A DNA stretch of 64,000 bases from an uncultured Desulfovibrio sp. (GTDB taxonomy: Bacteria; Desulfobacterota; Desulfovibrionia; Desulfovibrionales; Desulfovibrionaceae). Position numbers and translations under genes: made by a program. Below, in pieces: positions 45,218 through 53,692 of this stretch. Under the pieces are notes generated by a model. That model was not told the origin of the DNA. It ran no database searches and saw nothing but the letters and a program-made list of their open reading frames with translations. Positions within the stretch are counted from its first letter, which is position 1. The number at the start of each line of letters is the position of its first letter. The stretch spans positions 248,001-312,000 of the forward strand of contig CAJXYU010000003.1 of the NCBI GenBank assembly GCA_913063155.1. Direction: 5' to 3'.

Positions 45218-46228
45218 TTATTGAGAATAGGCCGCCGCCCATGCCACGGAAGGAATGGCCAGTGCGACGCCCAGCAGCCATGCGTCCAGCCGATTTCCGG
45301 GACGTCCGAAACGGGCCTCGACCCAACCGGTCATGAGCCCCAGCAGGACACCCATGACGAATCCGAGCAGATGCGCTCCGAGATCGGTGTTCTCCCCGCC
45401 GGCCCCGAGCATTGCCAGCAGCCCCAGCCCAGCGGCCACAGGCACGAAAGCGGAACGGATGAAACGGCGCATGCGTTGCCTCAGGCTCTCACTCTGGTCG
45501 ACCAGTCGTCCGAAGAACGGTCGCGCCCCGGCCAGCAATCCGGCCGCCCCGAACACGGCCGTGGAAAAACCGATGGCGTTGTGCGGCGGCCCCAGCACCA
45601 GAGCATTGGCCCCATTACCCAGTGCGCCGGAGAGGACGACCAGCAACCAGCCGAGCCCGCCCCCCAGCCTGCGACACACGAGCATGATGAACGTCCCGCC
45701 GATGACCGCGTTACCCCACACATGGGCGCCGTCGCCATGCAGGGTCAGGGCCGTGATAGTCCGCCACCACTGGCCTCCGAGGATTCCGGCCGCATCCGCG
45801 CTGCCCAGGTCGTCCCATGTGTGGGGGAAAATGCCAAAGGCCGGGAACGCCCTGGTGGTGACGACATGAAAAAGCACCAGCAGCGCCATGAGCAGGACCG
45901 TGGTTTGTCCGCCGCCCTGGGCCCGGCCGTACAGTCGGGGGATTTCGGCAGACATGGGCGGATTCTCGGCGATGAACATCCGGATCTCCTGCACGGCTCG
46001 CCGCACGAACCAGGACTGCACCTGGATGGACAGGCCCGGCCCCTCGGCAAGCGAACGCCTCCTTACCCGGTGTGGTATGCCTCGGGCGTCGAGCACCAGT
46101 GACCACAGGCCGAGAGTGCGGTCGTCGGGCCACAGCGCGCCCGGCTCCAGCACCTTGGGAACCACATCCGTCCAGCCGGGACGGAACAGGCGGCGGCTTA
46201 TGCTCGGTGGGGCAGACTGAATCCGCAT
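45218..46228 (-). CDS. Rhomboid-family intramembrane serine protease
   Basis: A 336-residue membrane protein. The rhomboid core occupies residues ~105-325, with first helix TTVLLMALLVLFHVV, the HVWGN loop segment, catalytic serine in AIGFSTAVFGAAG and catalytic histidine in LGAHLLGFVMGVLLGL. About 100 soluble residues precede the core, ending with FIAENPP. The start at 46228 follows GAAGG. It cleaves membrane proteins within or near their helices; targets are unknown. Leftward, upstream of the metal transporter but separated by 76 nt. Confidence 0.88.
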   Translation of the reverse strand: MRIQSAPPSISRRLFRPGWTDVVPKVLEPGALWPDDRTLGLWSLVLDARGIPHRVRRRSLAEGPGLSIQVQSWFVRRAVQEIRMFIAENPPMSAEIPRLYGRAQGGGQTTVLLMALLVLFHVVTTRAFPAFGIFPHTWDDLGSADAAGILGGQWWRTITALTLHGDGAHVWGNAVIGGTFIMLVCRRLGGGLGWLLVVLSGALGNGANALVLGPPHNAIGFSTAVFGAAGLLAGARPFFGRLVDQSESLRQRMRRFIRSAFVPVAAGLGLLAMLGAGGENTDLGAHLLGFVMGVLLGLMTGWVEARFGRPGNRLDAWLLGVALAIPSVAWAAAYSQ

Positions 46229-46315
46229 GACCTTCACATTATTCGATTTTCTCAGGTTCGAAAAGCGGAGTTCCCGCCCTTCACAACCGGGACAAAACAA
46301 CTTACCTTCAAATCC

Positions 46316-47458
46316 ATGAAACGATTCATCATCTCATTCCTGGTTTTCTACTTCTGTCTTTGCGGTCCGGCGGCTCGGGCCGAAACGTCCCTGGACGACA
46401 TGATCGGCCAGATGCTTCTGGTGGGCTTTCGAGGCGCCGACACGGACATGAATAATCCTGTTTTGCAGGACGTCAAGAAATTCAATGTCGGCGGGGTGAT
46501 CCTTTTCAGTCACGATGTGATTTCCGACCGGCCCGGACGCAACATCCGAAACCCGGCACAAGTCAGGAGACTCATTTCCGGCCTCAAGAGCCTGACAAGA
46601 ACTCCCCTGCTGGTATCCGTGGACCAGGAAGGCGGGCGCGTGCAGCGGCTGCGCAAGGAAAACGGTTTCATGGAAACGCCCTCTGCCGCAGAGCTTGGGG
46701 CCACCTTCGACCCCTCGCGCTCCCGGTGGGCGGGACGTATCGTGGGTATTGTGGCGTCGGAAGCAGGTTTCAACCTTGATTTCGCGCCGGTGGTGGACGT
46801 GAACATCAATCCGGAAAGCCCGGCCATCGGCGCGCTGGGCCGGAGCTTTTCCTCCAGCCCGAGACTTGTGGCCGCCTGCTCTCGGGAATTCATCAACGGC
46901 CTGCATGAAAGCGGTGTGCTTTCATGCATCAAGCACTTTCCCGGCCACGGCAGTGCGCGGGCCGACAGCCACAAGGGCGTTACCGACGTGACCCGCACCT
47001 GGACGCGGCACGAACTCATCCCTTACGAGACACTCATCCGAACCGGCACACCGGACATGATCATGACCGCGCACATCTTCAACGCCCGACTGGACCCGAA
47101 ATATCCGGCCACCCTCTCCACCGCGACCATCAACGGCTTGTTGCGCCGCAAACTGGGCTGGGACGGCGTGGTCATCACCGACGACCTGAACATGAAGGCC
47201 ATCACCAGCCATTACGGACTCAGGGAATCCATCCGACTGGCCATTCTGGCTGGGGCCGACATGCTGCTGTTCGGCAACAACCTGACCTACGATCCGCTCA
47301 TCGTCCGCACCGCGCACGGCATCATCAAAGAGCTGGTGGAGGAAGGCTCCATTTCCGAAACGCGTATCGCACAGTCCCATGCGCGCATCCTGAAACTGAA
47401 AGAAAAGCTGACCCAGCACAATGCGGGGCTCCGCCCCTGCACCCCGCCAAAGGGCTAA
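46316..47458 (+). CDS. nagZ: Beta-N-acetylhexosaminidase NagZ-like (GH3), exported
   Basis: Glycoside hydrolase family 3 enzyme of 380 residues that removes GlcNAc from peptidoglycan fragments. Motifs: LVSVDQEGGRVQRLRK, the dyad loop KHFPGHGSARADSHKG (catalytic His) and the nucleophile Asp in GVVITDDLNMKAI. It begins with a signal peptide (MKRFIISFLVFYFCLCGPAARA), so it works in the periplasm, unlike cytoplasmic E. coli NagZ. The last residues (GLRPCTPPKG) read into a hairpin, so the C-terminus may have been extended by loss of an earlier stop. Shine-Dalgarno is weak. Confidence 0.9.
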   Translation: MKRFIISFLVFYFCLCGPAARAETSLDDMIGQMLLVGFRGADTDMNNPVLQDVKKFNVGGVILFSHDVISDRPGRNIRNPAQVRRLISGLKSLTRTPLLVSVDQEGGRVQRLRKENGFMETPSAAELGATFDPSRSRWAGRIVGIVASEAGFNLDFAPVVDVNINPESPAIGALGRSFSSSPRLVAACSREFINGLHESGVLSCIKHFPGHGSARADSHKGVTDVTRTWTRHELIPYETLIRTGTPDMIMTAHIFNARLDPKYPATLSTATINGLLRRKLGWDGVVITDDLNMKAITSHYGLRESIRLAILAGADMLLFGNNLTYDPLIVRTAHGIIKELVEEGSISETRIAQSHARILKLKEKLTQHNAGLRPCTPPKG

Positions 47459-47521
47459 GCCCTTTGGAATCCCGGCAAGTGAAACACCCGACTGAGCGAT
47501 GCTCAGTCGGGTGTTTCACTT
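47448..47521 (+). repeat. Two inverted repeats after nagZ
   Basis: CCAAAGGGCT/AGCCCTTTGG (47448-47468) overlaps the last codons of nagZ, and a perfect 21-bp repeat with a 3-nt loop follows (47477-47497 with 47501-47521; arms begin AAGTGAAACACCCGACT). Neither has a T-run. They may form the 3' end of the nagZ transcript. Confidence 0.6.
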
Positions 47522-47571
47522 AGCCAAGGGTTGCAAGGGAGATTATCCCCCTTGCCCGCCGGAGGCATACG

Positions 47572-47611
47572 AATGCGAAGGGCCGGGTGAAATCACCCGG
47601 CCCTTCGCATT
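47572..47611. terminator. Terminator-like hairpin between nagZ and the hydrogenase genes
   Basis: Perfect 19-bp stem AATGCGAAGGGCCGGGTGA with a 2-nt loop, followed on the plus strand by TTTTC. It lies between the converging ends of nagZ and the leftward hydrogenase operon and could serve both. Confidence 0.7.
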
Positions 47612-47630
47612 TTCATACCGTGAGATGTTT

Positions 47631-47888
47631 TTACAGCATATCCTGCTGCACGCCGGCCTCCTCGGCCAAGGCCAACATATCGCGCAAAATGCGCAATGTC
47701 TCCTCGGCCTCCTTGGGATCAAGCTTGCGCAGGGCAAACCCGGCATGGACAATGATCCAGTCGCCGGGAGCGACCTCTTCGTCCATGAGCATGATGGACG
47801 CCTGAATGGTGGCATTCCCCTCGCCCACGCGGCCGGTGGCGATGTCGCCGTTGATCTCGAGAATCTCAATGGGTACTGCGAGGCACAT
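47631..47888 (-). CDS. hypC: HypC/HupF-type hydrogenase maturation chaperone
   Basis: An 85-residue protein with the defining N-terminus MCLAVPIEIL, whose Cys2 carries the Fe(CN)2CO unit between HypD and the hydrogenase large subunit precursor. The ATG at 47888 follows GGGGAGAA and lies inside the end of the protease gene (23-nt overlap). Last gene of the hydrogenase operon, so probably a chaperone dedicated to this enzyme. Confidence 0.93.
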   Translation of the reverse strand: MCLAVPIEILEINGDIATGRVGEGNATIQASIMLMDEEVAPGDWIIVHAGFALRKLDPKEAEETLRILRDMLALAEEAGVQQDML

Positions 47889-48417
47889 ATACTTTCTCCC
47901 CGGAAGGGTTGTCGACGGAGCGTTCACGACAGGAACCGCCCAGCCCCTTCACTTCCTTGAGCACGGTCCGCATCACGTCGGGCAGCCGTGCCTCAAGGGC
48001 TTTGGAAAGTCCGGTGGACATGGTTTCATAATCTTGCGGCTCCACACCCACAAGCACCACCTGGTCCGGCTCCGGACACTGCCCCACAAGCTTACAGTTT
48101 GCGAGCACGTCGAGCAAGTCCGTCTGGTGCATGGAGTTCTTGAAAGCCAGGCTCTTGCTCAGGTCCGAGCCGAGCAGCCGGTGAATATCACCGGGCTGAC
48201 CGTCATTAAGCACGATATCCACGACGACCAGAGCATCGGCTTCCATGATGGGCCCCATGAGTTTGGTTCCCAATGTACCGCCGTCCATGAGCTCCACGTT
48301 GGCGGAAAACTCGTACTTCTGGTCCAGCTCTTCAATGACGCGCACGCCGAACCCCTCGTCCGTATAGAGGATGTTGCCGACACCGAGAACCAAGATTCTT
48401 TTTTCAGTATTCTGCAT
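47866..48417 (-). CDS. hynC: [NiFe] hydrogenase maturation protease
   Basis: A 183-residue endopeptidase of the HyaD/HybD/HycI family that trims the C-terminus of the large subunit once nickel is in place. Signature residues: LVLGVGNILYTDEGFGV (Glu metal ligand), LMDGGTLGTKLM and DALVVVDIV (Asp ligand), with a later conserved histidine in KNSMHQTDLLD. Its substrate is the HynA precursor encoded upstream. A strong hairpin with T-run separates it from hynA, so it is likely made at a lower level than the structural subunits. Confidence 0.93.
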   Translation of the reverse strand: MQNTEKRILVLGVGNILYTDEGFGVRVIEELDQKYEFSANVELMDGGTLGTKLMGPIMEADALVVVDIVLNDGQPGDIHRLLGSDLSKSLAFKNSMHQTDLLDVLANCKLVGQCPEPDQVVLVGVEPQDYETMSTGLSKALEARLPDVMRTVLKEVKGLGGSCRERSVDNPSGEKVYVPRSTH

Positions 48418-48431
48418 TTGGATGAAGTAAA

Positions 48432-48466
48432 AACGGGAACCCGGAGCGGGGCTCCGGGTTCCCGTT
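48432..48466 (-). terminator. Terminator-like hairpin between hynA and hynC
   Basis: Perfect 16-bp stem AACGGGAACCCGGAGC with a 3-nt loop; on the minus strand it runs into TTTTT. It stands in the 72-bp gap between the large-subunit gene and the protease gene of the same operon, so it is probably a partial terminator that sets the ratio of structural to maturation proteins. Confidence 0.75.
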
Positions 48467-48489
48467 GCTTGATCGTTGGTTCCTGCTGA

Positions 48490-50220
48490 TTACAGGATCT
48501 TGAACTTCTGCACGTTGCCGGTCTTGTTGTCGATGACGTGCACGCCGCAGGCGATGCAGGGGTCATAGGAGTGAACGGTGCGAAGAATTTCGACCGGACG
48601 CTCGGGATCGGCGATGGGAGTGTTGTCCAGAAGGGCTTCCTCCAGCGGACCGGGCAGGTTGTTGTCACAACGCGGACCGATGTTCCAGGTGGAGGGAACG
48701 ACCAACTGGAAGTTGTCGATCTTGCCGCCCTTGATGTCGATCCAGTGAGACAGGCCGCCACGAGGCGCGTTGACGAAGCCGACGCCCTTGGCGCTCTCGG
48801 GCATATCCCAATCCTTGCAGATGTCGATATCGCCCTTGGCCACATTTTCCTTGAGCTGCTCCACCCATTCGGCGGTCTTCAGAGTAATGATGAGACACTC
48901 GATGCCGCGCGCGGCGGTGCGGCCCAGGGTGGAGAACAAGGCCTCGGGGCCCACTTCGAGTTTGCCGAGCACGAAGTTGACGTACTTGACGAACTCGGGA
49001 TGCTCCAGGCCGTAGTTGACCAGACAGGTGGCCAGGGGGCCCACTTCGGTGTTGTAGCCGTCGTAACGCGGGGCCTTCATCCAGCTGTAGCGGTCATGGT
49101 CGTCCAGGCTGGTGTATTCGGGCTCGGTGACTCCCTTGTACGGATGCTTGGGAGAGCCCGCTTTGTACCAGCTGTGCCTGACGTGCTCTTCGATATTGGA
49201 AGGATCGAACTTCTTCACGTCGGCGATCTTGCGGTTGAAGATGACGCCCGGCTTGATGTAGCGGGAGTCCAGATCGGCTTCGCCCCCCTGTGCCGGGAAC
49301 TCGCCGAAGCTCAGGAAGTGGGTGGTGCCGCCGATGGCAGCCCAATCCTTGTAGAAGCCGGCAACGGCGATGAGGTCGGGAATGTAGTAATCGACGACGA
49401 AATCCTTCACCTCTTCGTACAGGGCCAGGAAGTCGTTGATGTACTTGTCGGTGAGACCTTCGTAACAGGTCACGCCGCCCATGACGGTGAACTGCGTGTG
49501 CGGGTTCTTGGCGCCGTAGACGGACATCATACGGGCGGCCTTGACCTGCAGGTGCAATGCCTTCAGGTAGTGGCAGGTGGCGATCAGGTCCACTTCCGCG
49601 GGAAGCTTGTAGGCGGGATGGCCGCCGGGCTTCAGGAAGTAGGCGTTGGTAAAGATGCCCAGACGACCGGATTCGACAATACCTTTGACGGTGTCCTTGG
49701 TCTTCTGGAGGTCTTCAGCCGTGGAATAGCTTTTGGGGGTCCTGACGGTACCGGCGACGGCCTTGGCCAGTTCGGCGGCCTTGTTCACGTCGGCGTTCAG
49801 GACATTGGCCACATTGACCCAGTCCAGGGCATGCAGATGATAGAAATGCACGATGTGGTCGTGCATGAACTGCGAGGCCAGAACCAGGTTGCGGATGATG
49901 GTGGCGTTGTGCGGCATATGCTTGTCAACGCCCACGGCATTATCCACGCAACGGATGGAAGCCAGGGCGTGCACGTAGGTGCAAACGCCGCAGGAACGCT
50001 GAGTGAAATGCTGTGCATCGCGGGGATCGCGGCCCTTGAGAATGATTTCCAGGCCGCGGAACAGCTGAGAACTGCTCTTTACATCTATGATCTTGCCGTC
50101 TTCGACGATAGCTTCAACGCGAAGATGGCCTTCGATACGGGTTACGGGGTCGACAACCACCGTTTCGCCTTTGTCCTTGGCCCAGGTCCAAGGAGCGGCT
50201 TTAGGAGTGCAACCAGCCAT
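48490..50220 (-). CDS. hynA: Periplasmic [NiFe] hydrogenase large subunit
   Basis: Catalytic subunit of 576 residues that oxidises or produces H2 in the periplasm. The Ni-Fe site ligands are Cys77 and Cys80 (QRSCGVCTYVHAL) and Cys555 and Cys558 (DPCIACGVHV). The 15 residues after His561 are the peptide removed by the maturation protease. VDPVTRIEGHLRVE is the classic N-terminal motif. The proximal Ni ligand codon is a normal cysteine, so this is the NiFe and not the NiFeSe type. It lies 57 nt after the small-subunit gene and would be carried across the membrane with it through Tat. Confidence 0.97.
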   Translation of the reverse strand: MAGCTPKAAPWTWAKDKGETVVVDPVTRIEGHLRVEAIVEDGKIIDVKSSSQLFRGLEIILKGRDPRDAQHFTQRSCGVCTYVHALASIRCVDNAVGVDKHMPHNATIIRNLVLASQFMHDHIVHFYHLHALDWVNVANVLNADVNKAAELAKAVAGTVRTPKSYSTAEDLQKTKDTVKGIVESGRLGIFTNAYFLKPGGHPAYKLPAEVDLIATCHYLKALHLQVKAARMMSVYGAKNPHTQFTVMGGVTCYEGLTDKYINDFLALYEEVKDFVVDYYIPDLIAVAGFYKDWAAIGGTTHFLSFGEFPAQGGEADLDSRYIKPGVIFNRKIADVKKFDPSNIEEHVRHSWYKAGSPKHPYKGVTEPEYTSLDDHDRYSWMKAPRYDGYNTEVGPLATCLVNYGLEHPEFVKYVNFVLGKLEVGPEALFSTLGRTAARGIECLIITLKTAEWVEQLKENVAKGDIDICKDWDMPESAKGVGFVNAPRGGLSHWIDIKGGKIDNFQLVVPSTWNIGPRCDNNLPGPLEEALLDNTPIADPERPVEILRTVHSYDPCIACGVHVIDNKTGNVQKFKIL

Positions 50221-50277
50221 GTCGTTTCCTCCTTAATCTTGTAAACTCGACTGTTTACGAAACGTTACAATTGCACT

Positions 50278-51267
50278 TTAGATGTCAGTCAGATCTGCGT
50301 AGAAGTACTTGCGGTCTTCCCAGGCTTCGCCGTCCCAGAAGTTGGGTTCGGAGCAGCCGATGCAGGGGTGACCGGCCTGTACTGGCCAGTTGATCTGATT
50401 GAACTTGACAGTGGGGCAGTTGTTGTACGTTTCAGGTCCGCGACAGCCGAGCTTGCGCAGGCACCAGCCCTTCCTGGCTTCTTCGGAGCCGAAGGAGGGA
50501 GCGTACTGATCATTGTCAAAGAATTCCTGGCGAGGACAGTTATCGTGTACGGACTCGCCGAAGAAAGCGGTGGGACGGCCGATGTCGTCCAGCTCGGGCA
50601 GCCCCTTGGTCAGGTAGTGCACAATGGTGCCCACGAGGTTGAACGGGTTCGGCGGGCAGCCGGGCACGTTCACGACCGGAGCGCCGGGAACGACTTCGGT
50701 GACGCCCTTGGCTTCGGTGGGGTTCGGGGCAGCCGCCTGAACGCCGCCATAGGTTGCGCAGGTACCATAAGCGATCGTGGCCTGGGCGCCCTTGACCACC
50801 TTCATGGTGGTGTCGAGCATGGTGTGGCCGGAAACCTTACCGAATGCCCCGGCTTCGTTATTGACACCGGTGACGGCGGTGGGAACCGCGCCTTCGATGA
50901 CGGCAACGTAGCCTTTGGGATCATGCATGGTGTCTTCCAGGGCCTTTTCGGCCATCTCACCTGCGGCAGCCATGATGGTTTCATGATAGTTGAGGGAAAT
51001 CACATCGAGGATCAGAGCATCGATGTAGGGCTCGACAGTACGCAGAATGGATTCGGAACAACCGGTACATTCAGCATTGTGGAGCCAGATCACGTTAGGC
51101 CTGTTGTCTGCGGTCAGGGCCTCGGCCACTTTCGGAGCGAAAGCAGGGCCCATGCCCATGACGGCGGCAACGGTCCCGCAGAACTTCATGAAATCGCGGC
51201 GAGTCACACCTCGCTTTTCCAACCGTTCCACGGCACCTGATTTGCCATGACCTACGGAAATTTTCAT
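50278..51267 (-). CDS. hynB: Periplasmic [NiFe] hydrogenase small subunit
   Basis: Electron-transfer subunit of 329 residues. It starts with a Tat signal ([19 protein letters not shown], twin arginine at residues 23-24). Three Fe-S clusters are predicted: proximal ([23 protein letters not shown]), medial [3Fe-4S] region ([12 protein letters not shown]) and distal ([21 protein letters not shown]). A GGAGG Shine-Dalgarno precedes the ATG; the longer frame to 51363 is not needed. First gene of the operon hynB-hynA-hynC-hypC. Electrons would go to periplasmic cytochromes c as in Desulfovibrio. Confidence 0.97.
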   Translation of the reverse strand: MKISVGHGKSGAVERLEKRGVTRRDFMKFCGTVAAVMGMGPAFAPKVAEALTADNRPNVIWLHNAECTGCSESILRTVEPYIDALILDVISLNYHETIMAAAGEMAEKALEDTMHDPKGYVAVIEGAVPTAVTGVNNEAGAFGKVSGHTMLDTTMKVVKGAQATIAYGTCATYGGVQAAAPNPTEAKGVTEVVPGAPVVNVPGCPPNPFNLVGTIVHYLTKGLPELDDIGRPTAFFGESVHDNCPRQEFFDNDQYAPSFGSEEARKGWCLRKLGCRGPETYNNCPTVKFNQINWPVQAGHPCIGCSEPNFWDGEAWEDRKYFYADLTDI

Positions 51268-51666
51268 AGAACACCTCCGTAAAAAAGTATGAGTCTCTTG
51301 TAGCGCATTGGCGCCGTTTATCCACTCATATGGATGGGGCACCAGCCCCCACACACCAGCCACCCATGTGTCACGAACACTGTTTTCGTGACATTATCAA
51401 CACATCAATCTCGTCAAAGGTATTACGTAACTCTTTGAAAAGATTAACAAAGATAGCAATACCCCCCTTTTTGAATAAAATCAATAGGAGGCGTCGAAAA
51501 AGTTTCAAGAGTAACGGCGTCCTGCACCGTTCCCCCTTCCGCCAGCACCATGAAACACTACCATGAGTTCCATCCCGGAAGCCCTTCACCGCCTCCTTTC
51601 ACAACCCTCGTTTTTTGGCTATTACCCAATGACACATGACCCCAAGCTTGAAAAAGACAGAGAATC
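51268..51666. other. Intergenic control region of the hydrogenase operon (399 bp)
   Basis: Divergent region between hynB and the YkgJ-type gene. It has an inverted repeat at 51369-51393 about 100 bp upstream of hynB and a notably AT-rich block (51395-51510) in GC-rich surroundings, the likely promoter zone. No clear sigma-54 element was found. No gene is evident in it. Confidence 0.6.
51369..51393. promoter_or_regulatory. Inverted repeat upstream of the hydrogenase operon
   Basis: TGTCACGAA, 7-nt spacer, then its exact complement TTCGTGACA. The symmetric 9-bp half-sites suggest a dimeric regulator. It is not a good match to the Crp/HcpR-type TTGTGA-N6-TCACAA pattern. No T-run follows. Confidence 0.5.
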
Positions 51667-52419
51667 ATGAGCAAAAAACACTTTGTACTGGAGCGCGGAG
51701 GGCAGCCGCCCCTGCCCCTTATCCTGGATATTCCGGACACGACCGTGACCATCATGGACATCCTGCCCATCCTGTTCGAGATAGCCGACAAAACCTTCTC
51801 CCAGACGTATCGCGAACTGAGCCCGGGCCGCCAAGTGTCCTGCGGCCCCGGATGCGGCCACTGCTGCAGACAGCTTGTGCCCGCAACCGACCACGAGGCC
51901 CTGCATCTCATGAACGTGGTCGGAGGGCTTCCCGAAACGCATCGTGCGCGGGTCTTGCAAAGGTTCGAGGATGGGGTATCCAAATTGAGTCAGGCGGGAT
52001 TGCTGAAGGGCATGACGGACTTCCTGACCAAACGGGTACACATGCAGGAGGAGTACAAGGTGGTGCAGAAGCTCTACTGGGACCTGCGCATCGACTGTCC
52101 GTTCCTGGAGAACGAGTCCTGCTCCATCCACCCGCACCGCCCCATCGCCTGCCGCCAGTATTCGGTCAGCTCTGACCCGGATCTCTGCGCCAGGGTATTC
52201 AACCCGGATACGGTTCTGGACGAAATCCACCACCCAGTGGATCTTGGCGGGGCGTTGGCCGGATTCGACGGGGACAACGCCCGGGCAACAGTCATGGTGC
52301 CCATCCTGTTTGCACCGCTCTTCGAGGAGAAACTGCGCAAGAGGACGAAACCCAGACTGGAAGCGGAGCGGATGATCGGCAGATTCATTGATCTGGCCGG
52401 CATGTACGCGAAGAAATGA
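51667..52419 (+). CDS. YkgJ-type CxxCxxCC cluster protein
   Basis: A 250-residue protein of the PF03692 (YkgJ) family, which coordinates zinc or iron-sulfur through clustered cysteines. Visible: CGPGCGHCCRQLVP, then CPFLENESCSIHPHRPIACR ending in QYSVS. A C-terminal helical region follows. Function in the family is poorly known; some members accompany flagellin N-methylation, which is not evident here. The Shine-Dalgarno is weak (AGAGA). It is divergent from the hydrogenase operon, but nothing ties it to hydrogenase maturation. Confidence 0.82.
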   Translation: MSKKHFVLERGGQPPLPLILDIPDTTVTIMDILPILFEIADKTFSQTYRELSPGRQVSCGPGCGHCCRQLVPATDHEALHLMNVVGGLPETHRARVLQRFEDGVSKLSQAGLLKGMTDFLTKRVHMQEEYKVVQKLYWDLRIDCPFLENESCSIHPHRPIACRQYSVSSDPDLCARVFNPDTVLDEIHHPVDLGGALAGFDGDNARATVMVPILFAPLFEEKLRKRTKPRLEAERMIGRFIDLAGMYAKK

Positions 52420-52610
52420 GCAGAGTTTCCCAAAAGCAAAAAAAAGGGGGAAGACCCCGCAAAGGCCTTCCCCGCTCCTCGTATGAAAATGCCACGCCCT
52501 ACGTCACTCTTGTGGTTGCGGCAATATTCTGCTTCAGTGGGACGAGATATGTAACCAAAGCTTTCGATCGTGTCAATCAATGTGACAAAAACAAATGAAA
52601 GGTCAAAAAA

Positions 52611-52910
52611 ATGAGTGTGATACTTGAACTTTCCATTTTTCCAATGGACAAGGGCGACCATTTCAGTCCCTATGTGGCCCGGGCCGTGGACACCATTCGC
52701 AAATCCGGCCTTGCTTACTCCTTCGGTCCCATGGGCACCTGCATTGAAGGCGACTACGACGAGGTCATGAAAGTGGCGAGGGAATGTTTCGAAGAGCTCG
52801 GCCGGGACAGCGAACGGGTGTACATGAACATGAAACTTGATTGGCGCAAGGGCCGCACCGACGGGCTCACCCGGAAGGTGCGCAGCGTGGAGGACAAGCT
52901 GCCCTCCTGA
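52611..52910 (+). CDS. MTH1187/YkoF-family protein (DUF77)
   Basis: A 99-residue protein of the small ferredoxin-like-fold family that includes MTH1187 and YkoF. Typical features: MSVILELSIFPMDKGDHFSPYVARAV with the acidic/aromatic ligand pocket, YSFGPMGTCIEGDYDEVM, and a conserved YMNMKLDWRKGR end. Members form tetramers and some bind thiamine-like molecules; the exact role is unsettled. AAAGG precedes the ATG. Confidence 0.85.
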   Translation: MSVILELSIFPMDKGDHFSPYVARAVDTIRKSGLAYSFGPMGTCIEGDYDEVMKVARECFEELGRDSERVYMNMKLDWRKGRTDGLTRKVRSVEDKLPS

Positions 52911-52986
52911 TTTCTCCCCCGCTTGCAAGGCCGCGCATATCTGGTAGGATTCAAGGCAAATCTCCACTGCCGTACCGGAGGATGCC

Positions 52987-53652
52987 ATGACACTGCTCAG
53001 CCCGCAAAGCACCATGCCCATGAAGCAGGTTTCCCAAGGAAACTTCCTGTCGCGGACCATGCTCAAGCACCACGTGATCTTCCACGAGGGGACCCATGGG
53101 GACTCCGCCTACATCCTCATCCGGGGTCAGGTGGAAATCTCCGGCTCCGTGGACGGCCGCAAAAAGGTCTTCGCCCTCCTCAACCCCATCTCCATCTTCG
53201 GCGAAATGGCCCTGTTCCTGGACGACCAAAACCGCACGGCCACGGCAATCGCCCTGATGGACTGCGAAGTCATCGAAGTCACCCGCCACGACCTGGACGA
53301 CTACCTGCACAGCGCTCCGCAGGTCATTTCCTCCATTCTCACGGTGCTGGTGGCCCGCCTCAAAACCACCACCAAGAAAGCCATGCTCGTCCCCGGCATT
53401 CCCATGGCCATCGTGCGCATGCTGGATCTCTTCGCGGCCAACGACTGCATGCGTATCGGATTCGACAATACGGTGCGCACCCTGGCGGAAACCCTAGTCA
53501 CACCGAAGGGAAACATCAGAGGGTATCTGTTCGGCCTGGCCAACGGAGGATTCATTTCCATAGGAAAGGATGAACACGGCCGCAAAATCATCCGCATCCT
53601 GCATCACGATCTGCTGCACAGAATCATCCAGAGCCGGAAAAAGAAGGAGTGA
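52987..53652 (+). CDS. Crp/Fnr-family regulator or cNMP-binding protein
   Basis: A 221-residue protein. Residues ~15-130 form a cyclic-nucleotide-binding beta-roll (HVIFHEGTHGDSAYILIRGQV, FGEMALFLDDQNRTATAIAL). The C-terminal part (residues 150-221) looks like a divergent winged helix (TVRTLAETLVTPKGNIRGYL, then GGFISIGKDEHGRKIIRIL), though the classic Crp recognition helix is not obvious. No Fnr-type cysteines are present, so it is not an Fe-S oxygen sensor. A strong GGAGGA precedes the ATG. Targets unknown. Confidence 0.8.
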   Translation: MTLLSPQSTMPMKQVSQGNFLSRTMLKHHVIFHEGTHGDSAYILIRGQVEISGSVDGRKKVFALLNPISIFGEMALFLDDQNRTATAIALMDCEVIEVTRHDLDDYLHSAPQVISSILTVLVARLKTTTKKAMLVPGIPMAIVRMLDLFAANDCMRIGFDNTVRTLAETLVTPKGNIRGYLFGLANGGFISIGKDEHGRKIIRILHHDLLHRIIQSRKKKE

Positions 53653-53692
53653 CCTTGCGAACCGGCACGGCCCTCGGGACTCGGGCGGCAGC

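Noticed and set aside
48490-50220. Possible NiFeSe (selenocysteine) hydrogenase
   Set aside because: The C-terminal Ni ligand codons are ordinary cysteine codons in DPCIACGVHV and no in-frame TGA occurs there.
52416-52598. 60-codon frame after the YkgJ-type gene
   Set aside because: Overlaps a GGGGAAG...CTTCCCC hairpin that looks like a transcript end; low-complexity start, weak coding signal.
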